This document shows positions 60,701 to 64,000 of a stretch of 64,000 nucleotides of DNA, piece by piece. Location: positions 1,302,001 to 1,366,000 of the forward strand of contig JAMKCF010000014.1 of the NCBI GenBank assembly GCA_023634235.1, read 5' to 3'. The stretch is from Pisaster brevispinus. Its lineage: Eukaryota > Echinodermata > Asteroidea > Forcipulatida > Asteriidae. Under the pieces are notes generated by a model. That model did not search any database. It had not been told where the DNA came from and worked only from the letters and a program-made list of their open reading frames with translations. The translations under genes and the position numbers were made by a program. The stretch's first letter is position 1, and every line of letters starts with the position of its first letter.

Positions 60701-63700
60701 AATGTTTTTTTCCTGACATTTTATATGGACGTTTTTGGAATATTTTCTATAAAACTTTCCTGGTCAGGCATGAAAAGCGAAATTTCCCACCGTGATTACT
60801 ATTTCTTTTCAATCAGACTTAACTCCTTTAATATGTCCACCCCCCCCCCCCCCAACAGCAGTTTCGACAACCGTTAAACTCAAGAGCATTTAATAGGCTA
60901 ATCCACAGGGAGATTATTAAACTATTACATCGATTTATTGTGACTTCTGACCTACAACTAATAACAAGGGATGTCGTCTGGCCCACGGTAAGATTTAAAA
61001 GCAGTTTGGGTACAAAAGAACCATAAAACTTGCCTGAATAAGCTATACAATTATTACAACGACGTTGGCGACCATGCTTCTTACGTACAATACCAATGAA
61101 TAACTGTAAATTCTACTCACTGGCAGTCTGGTGACAGTTACGAGAGACAGAGCGTGTCCCCATACAATCGCCACCCCCCCAAATCCTACCCCTTCAAACC
61201 TCAGCACATAACCTTTTACAATCTGATCCGGTTGTGTTGTTGAATAACACAGAATCCAGCCCGTAGCCTTCAAACATCAAAACTATTAAAGTAAGGCCTT
61301 TTCGAAAGCACGGCTTGGGCTTGGGCTTGTATGGGCTTGGGCTGCGTCCGCCTGATTAAAGCCCATAAGGAAAGCGCACGTTCTCAAACAGCTGACGGAG
61401 CCTGCGCCCAAATCCAACGTGGTTTCAAAAAGGGCCACAATCGGCCGCCGCTGTGAGGACAAATTAAAAGAGAGACCAATTACAGACCGTTCTATTGCAA
61501 CGTCACAGCCGCAAGTTCAAAAGTATGGGCTGCCTTCACTGTATAGTTTTTTACTTACCTAACAATGCTACCAAATTAATACTGATGTTACCGATAAATA
61601 AGTTTACTTTCCAAAACAAAAAGTAACCTTATACTTCATAAAGGTTTTAATTTTTTTAATTGTAAAGAAGTGCACATTTGTGCCAGGCCAGTTTAAACAT
61701 TGTTTTGCTAGTCAATGCCTCCCTTGATGGTGGTATCTTGGTGGTCAATGTGAAGAAGCGGCTTGAATATAGACCGTCACGGTCAATAAAACAATACCAT
61801 GACCTTGCTATGGCGGCAGGAAGACAAAAGGGTCAATTAACCTTTTCTAAGATATACTGGACAGTCTAACGAGAGAGCACTGTTTAGTTTGGGTATATAG
61901 TGACAGACCATTTTACCCAAACTTCTAGTGTCTAGTGCTGTGTCTACTTTATCCCAAAATTGGCTTATGTGACTGTCTGGCCATTCTAGGGTGGACTTGA
62001 TTTGACGCCATTAACGGCAATGGAAGGCGATAAAAACTATTCACCTTGTATTGCCGTTGATGGCGTCACAACAAGTCCAACCTAGAGTGGCCAGACAGTC
62101 CACTGACCTATTGTCTGCTGCGTGGATGGCAAGGTCATTGGATCGTAGTATTGTTTTCATATTCTTGCGCCAGTTAACTGAATTTATGAATGTATGATGG
62201 GATTGGCGATGCAACTTCTTTCAAGAAGCGATATACAAAAAACACGACTATTAATGCGATTTCTGTTGTGTCACTCTTTCATTTTTATACTGTTAAGGTG
62301 GGGAAGACGTCCCTCTCTCAGCCTCTCCCATTTTATCGCGGGTGTTAGCGGCATCTTATGCGCATGTATTCCAGAGACAACCCGTAAGCCACATTTTCTA
62401 CGAATTCAGTAAACAACTCCATTGTACTTTTATGGTGTGTCGTGGCCGAGCGGCCAAGCACCGGACTCAAGCTCTGGTGTTTTTGATCAGCAGAGTGTGG
62501 GTTCGAGTCCCGGTCTTGACGCTTACGTCCTTGAACAAGACACTTAACCAGTATTGTTTCGTCTTTCGAATGAGACGTAAAGCCGTATTTCCCGTGTGTT
62601 GTGTAATGCAAGTAAAAGAACCCAGTGCATTTATAGGGAGGAGAATGCCCCGGTATTTTTGTCATGTTTTGGCAGCGATATGCGTCACCCACCTTGCATT
62701 CCTTTTTAGGTAGTGTGTGTGTTTTTTGTTTTAGAGATTTATTCCTTTGCACTATTTATTTTCCAATAGGAAATATCCTGTAAATACCCTGAAAATGGCG
62801 ATGCAATATGTTTTCAAATTAATAAACAACAATGCTCACACAACATCAATATAGCTCTTGACGCTATTAAGTTTATTTATACTAAAGTGTAGATCCATTT
62901 TTCCCCCAGCGGGTGGTGTTGACTTGTCTGCTGCCATCACAACATTCGCCCTGATCGGCAAGCTGGGTGTGACGATGAGTTTCTCTATTGACTTCGTATA
63001 TGGCGCAGAGATCTTCCCAACGGTTGTAAGGTAACTCAAATCCGCCAAGAGAGGGCTCACTTTCCATTGCATTCATTCCTCAACTTTGAATTATTGTTCA
63101 TTTTTGATAATCTTCAGAGGTGTAGCGCTCAGGATAATTGATAACACCCCCTCGCTCACCCACAATGTTTTTTTAGTTGACCTTTCGAGCCTTAAAACGC
63201 AGATGAAGTACTAAATCACCGTAACAGGGTGGTGGTGGGGCTATCGAACTTTTTAATTTAATTTTTGATTATTTAAAAAAAATCACCCGGCAGAACGGAG
63301 ATAAAAACAAAGAAGACAAACAAAGACACCCTTTTAAACGTGAGTAGAAATTGATGATGCTGAGTTTCCTTTTCTGCCCCCCCCCCTCCAGAAATGGTGC
63401 CTTTGGGTTTTGTTCATTCGCCGCAAGGATAGGAGGCATCTTGGCACCTTTTGTGCTGTACCTGGTAAGTTTAAAACATTACCTCAGACCCGATCAAAGG
63501 AGGTCAAATTATTCCCCAACAAACCTGTTATTATAATAATGATTATTTAAACCCTTTTTGCCGGGTTCGCAGCTGAGACCACGCCTGAATTGATTCAACT
63601 TCATCGGCGGGCTGGCCATAAAGCCACGAACAACGAACACCCCAAGAAGCTATCAAACTAATTGGGGGCGGGGTATGATGCAGTGCGCCACCAACGGTTT

Positions 63701-64000
63701 TTCCATGGGAGTTTTTTTTTTTACCGGACAAGAGAAATGTGGGGGGCTATATGTATTTATTCAGTAAACACCCAAACGTGTTTTTGATTTTTAATATAAT
63801 TATTTGCTACGCTTGGGCACTTCATGTTGCAAATTTTAGCAAGTTTCAAGAAACTGTAATTTTGACACCCTACCTTTTCTTCAAACAGGCAGATGTGAGT
63901 CCATTGATACCTCTGAACATCTTCGGTGTCCTCTCTTTGATCGCGGCTGCGATAGTGCTCGTCCTCCCAGAGACTCGTAAGAGGGCGCTCCCGGAGACCT
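51972..64000 (+). CDS. SLC22-family organic ion transporter (partial, C-terminus beyond window)
   Basis: Nine exons: 51972-52331, 55377-55607, 55836-56035, 56853-57191, 57738-57872, 62298-62383, 62910-63030, 63392-63464 and 63889-64000 (open). Phases fit throughout, giving 552 codons in view; SLC22 proteins are usually about 540-600. The order is typical: N-terminus DEALRYLGNFGRYQ, TM1, a large extracellular loop (about residues 45-115) with cysteines and N-glycosylation motifs (NFS, NET, NQS), then the MFS signature in loop 2-3 (GTLSDMLGRK). Next come MEMFSPEKRTLAG, the ESIRWLVSKGR motif before the central loop, WGRR, VYGAEIFPTVVRN, and ETRKR after TM12. Family members carry organic cations, carnitine or anions across the plasma membrane; the substrate cannot be told here. 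The central cytoplasmic loop has a polar insert (DDNKNDTSQHGDRKTSD). Exon 2 ends in a weak donor (CAG|gttggt), but the join restores the family alignment. Confidence 0.94.
52856..53112. mobile_element. Decayed GGGTCA-type element
   Basis: Contains 'gggtcagcctgaca', 'gactgaccccgaaatggatc' and 'aattctgaccgag', as in the element at 13,217-13,485, in the first SLC22 intron. Confidence 0.45.
53165..53335 (-). repeat. tRNA-derived SINE, minus strand
   Basis: Reverse complement shows 'gtgtagtggcctagcagga', a degraded anticodon arm, GGTTCGAATTCC B box and 'cttgagcaagaaacttaa'-like blocks. Confidence 0.7.
54731..55268. mobile_element. MITE-like element with a SINE nested inside
   Basis: Ends 'gggcccagtttcacagagct' and 'actctatgaaattgggcc' are inverted repeats. 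Left interior has 'gctaagcacaac' and 'ttgccagccaaactacc' blocks. The middle, about 54,920-55,225, is a minus-strand SINE (B box 'gggattcgaaccc', 'cttgctcaaggacacaagtg'), so the SINE probably landed in an older MITE. A poly-A tract lies at 54,761-54,798. Confidence 0.7.
55377..55607 (+). CDS. SLC22 coding exon 2
   Basis: 77 codons: TM2-TM4 with GTLSDMLGRKTVLTAASLLE. Acceptor cattag; donor CAG|gttggt is poor at +3 to +5. Confidence 0.93.
55836..56035 (+). CDS. SLC22 coding exon 3
   Basis: GLNIIQFVLIMEMFSPEKRT through TM5-TM6, donor TG|gtaagc, leaves in phase 2. Confidence 0.94.
56150..56415. mobile_element. Decayed GGGTCA-type element
   Basis: 'gggtcagcgtgactcg', 'aaaatgggtcaacccgac' and 'aatctgacccaggactttt' match the 13.2-13.5 kb element in order. 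Confidence 0.45.
56853..57191 (+). CDS. SLC22 coding exon 4
   Basis: Central cytoplasmic loop: ESIRWLVSKGRVDSAEKILH, the polar insert, then ELRKTPLTVRNTFVMLFSW into TM7. Confidence 0.94.
57738..57872 (+). CDS. SLC22 coding exon 5
   Basis: TM7 end to TM8: MVSSMVYYGMSLNSSNLAGD, LLGLVEIPGYLVSYFMLEW. Phase 2 on both sides. The following intron is about 4.4 kb. Confidence 0.93.
58386..58630. repeat. Tandem pair of about 120 bp with GAAACGTCAGGCC core
   Basis: 'aaaactctgcta' through 'gaaacgtcaggccattaact' and 'acacttttaatagtttagag' to 'gtgcattttgcg' occurs twice head to tail (units from 58,386 and about 58,507). Confidence 0.85.
58640..61780. other. SLC22 intron 5, unassigned DNA
   Basis: AT-rich intron with a G run at about 60,166-60,180, a C run at 60,840-60,855 and 'gggctt' repeats near 61,310-61,345. 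No hidden exon recognised. Confidence 0.5.
61786..62160. mobile_element. Foldback element in SLC22 intron 5
   Basis: Inner arms at about 61,971-62,023 and 62,048-62,100 pair ('gactgtctggccattctagg' with 'cctagagtggccagacagtc', 'gacgccattaacggcaat' with 'attgccgttgatggcgtc'). Weaker outer pairing joins 'aaaacaataccatgaccttg' near 61,790 to 'caaggtcattgg' and 'tagtattgtttt' near 62,130-62,156. Non-coding. Confidence 0.75.
62298..62383 (+). CDS. SLC22 coding exon 6
   Basis: WGRRPSLSLSHFIAGVSGIL, TM9. Acceptor 'actgttaag' is pyrimidine-poor, but phase and alignment fit. Leaves in phase 1. Confidence 0.88.
62437..62662 (+). repeat. tRNA-derived SINE, best-preserved head
   Basis: 'gtcgtggccgagcggccaag' is a clear class-II-type tRNA A box; then 'cggactcaagctctggtg', GGTTCGAGTCCC B box and 'cgtccttgaacaagacactt'. 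The head looks derived from a leucine-type tRNA. Tail truncated relative to the 20-kb and 33-kb copies. Confidence 0.85.
62910..63030 (+). CDS. SLC22 coding exon 7
   Basis: TM10 and the conserved VYGAEIFPTVVR. Phase 1 in, 2 out. Confidence 0.94.
63392..63464 (+). CDS. SLC22 coding exon 8
   Basis: RNGAFGFCSFAARIGGILAP, TM11. Phase 2 in, 0 out. Confidence 0.93.
63889..64000 (+). CDS. SLC22 coding exon 9 (runs off the window)
   Basis: TM12 (FGVLSLIAAAIVLVLPETRK) then RALPET; open at the window edge. Confidence 0.92.

Noticed and set aside
62437..62520. Possible leucine tRNA gene
   Set aside because: The head is tRNA-like, but the stem ends do not close and the same sequence continues into the SINE body seen elsewhere.

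Overview
This is animal nuclear DNA, and the dense dispersed repeats suggest a marine deuterostome invertebrate, most likely an echinoderm such as a sea star. Genes are split by many introns with canonical GT/AG borders, intergenic DNA is AT-rich, and there are tRNA-derived SINEs, foldback or MITE-like elements and long microsatellites. The phylum call rests on the look of the repeats and on protein resemblance, not on a database search.

Layout. 1-16,470 is repeat-rich DNA with no complete gene. It holds two isolated candidate exons, an AAAT microsatellite of about 950 bp and two long foldback elements. 16,471-24,300 (+) is a compact eight-coding-exon gene for a 228-residue coiled-coil protein, tentatively CCDC172-like. 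21,666-31,427 is a tandem duplication with units of about 4.7-5.1 kb. It repeats the last two exons of the coiled-coil gene and the last exon of EFHC2. 30,360-39,905 (-) is a complete 12-exon EFHC2 orthologue (746 residues, three DM10 domains, degenerate EF-hands), a ciliary doublet-microtubule protein. 42,394-44,314 (+) is an unrecognised small gene, probably two exons. 44,315-49,200 is repeat-rich spacer. 51,972-64,000 (+) is an SLC22-family major-facilitator transporter with nine coding exons (552 codons in view); its C-terminal end lies beyond the window.

Relations. The coiled-coil gene and EFHC2 converge, and the tandem duplication lies across their shared 3' ends. Phase bookkeeping closes for EFHC2 (2241 nt = 747 codons with stop) and for the coiled-coil gene (687 nt = 229 codons with stop), which supports both models. 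I see no operon-like or defence system. The less ordinary content is the dated history of the tandem duplication, a family of foldback elements carrying CRE and CCAAT motifs, a near-perfect 58-bp palindrome inside another foldback family, and a triple DR1 nuclear-receptor-type site.
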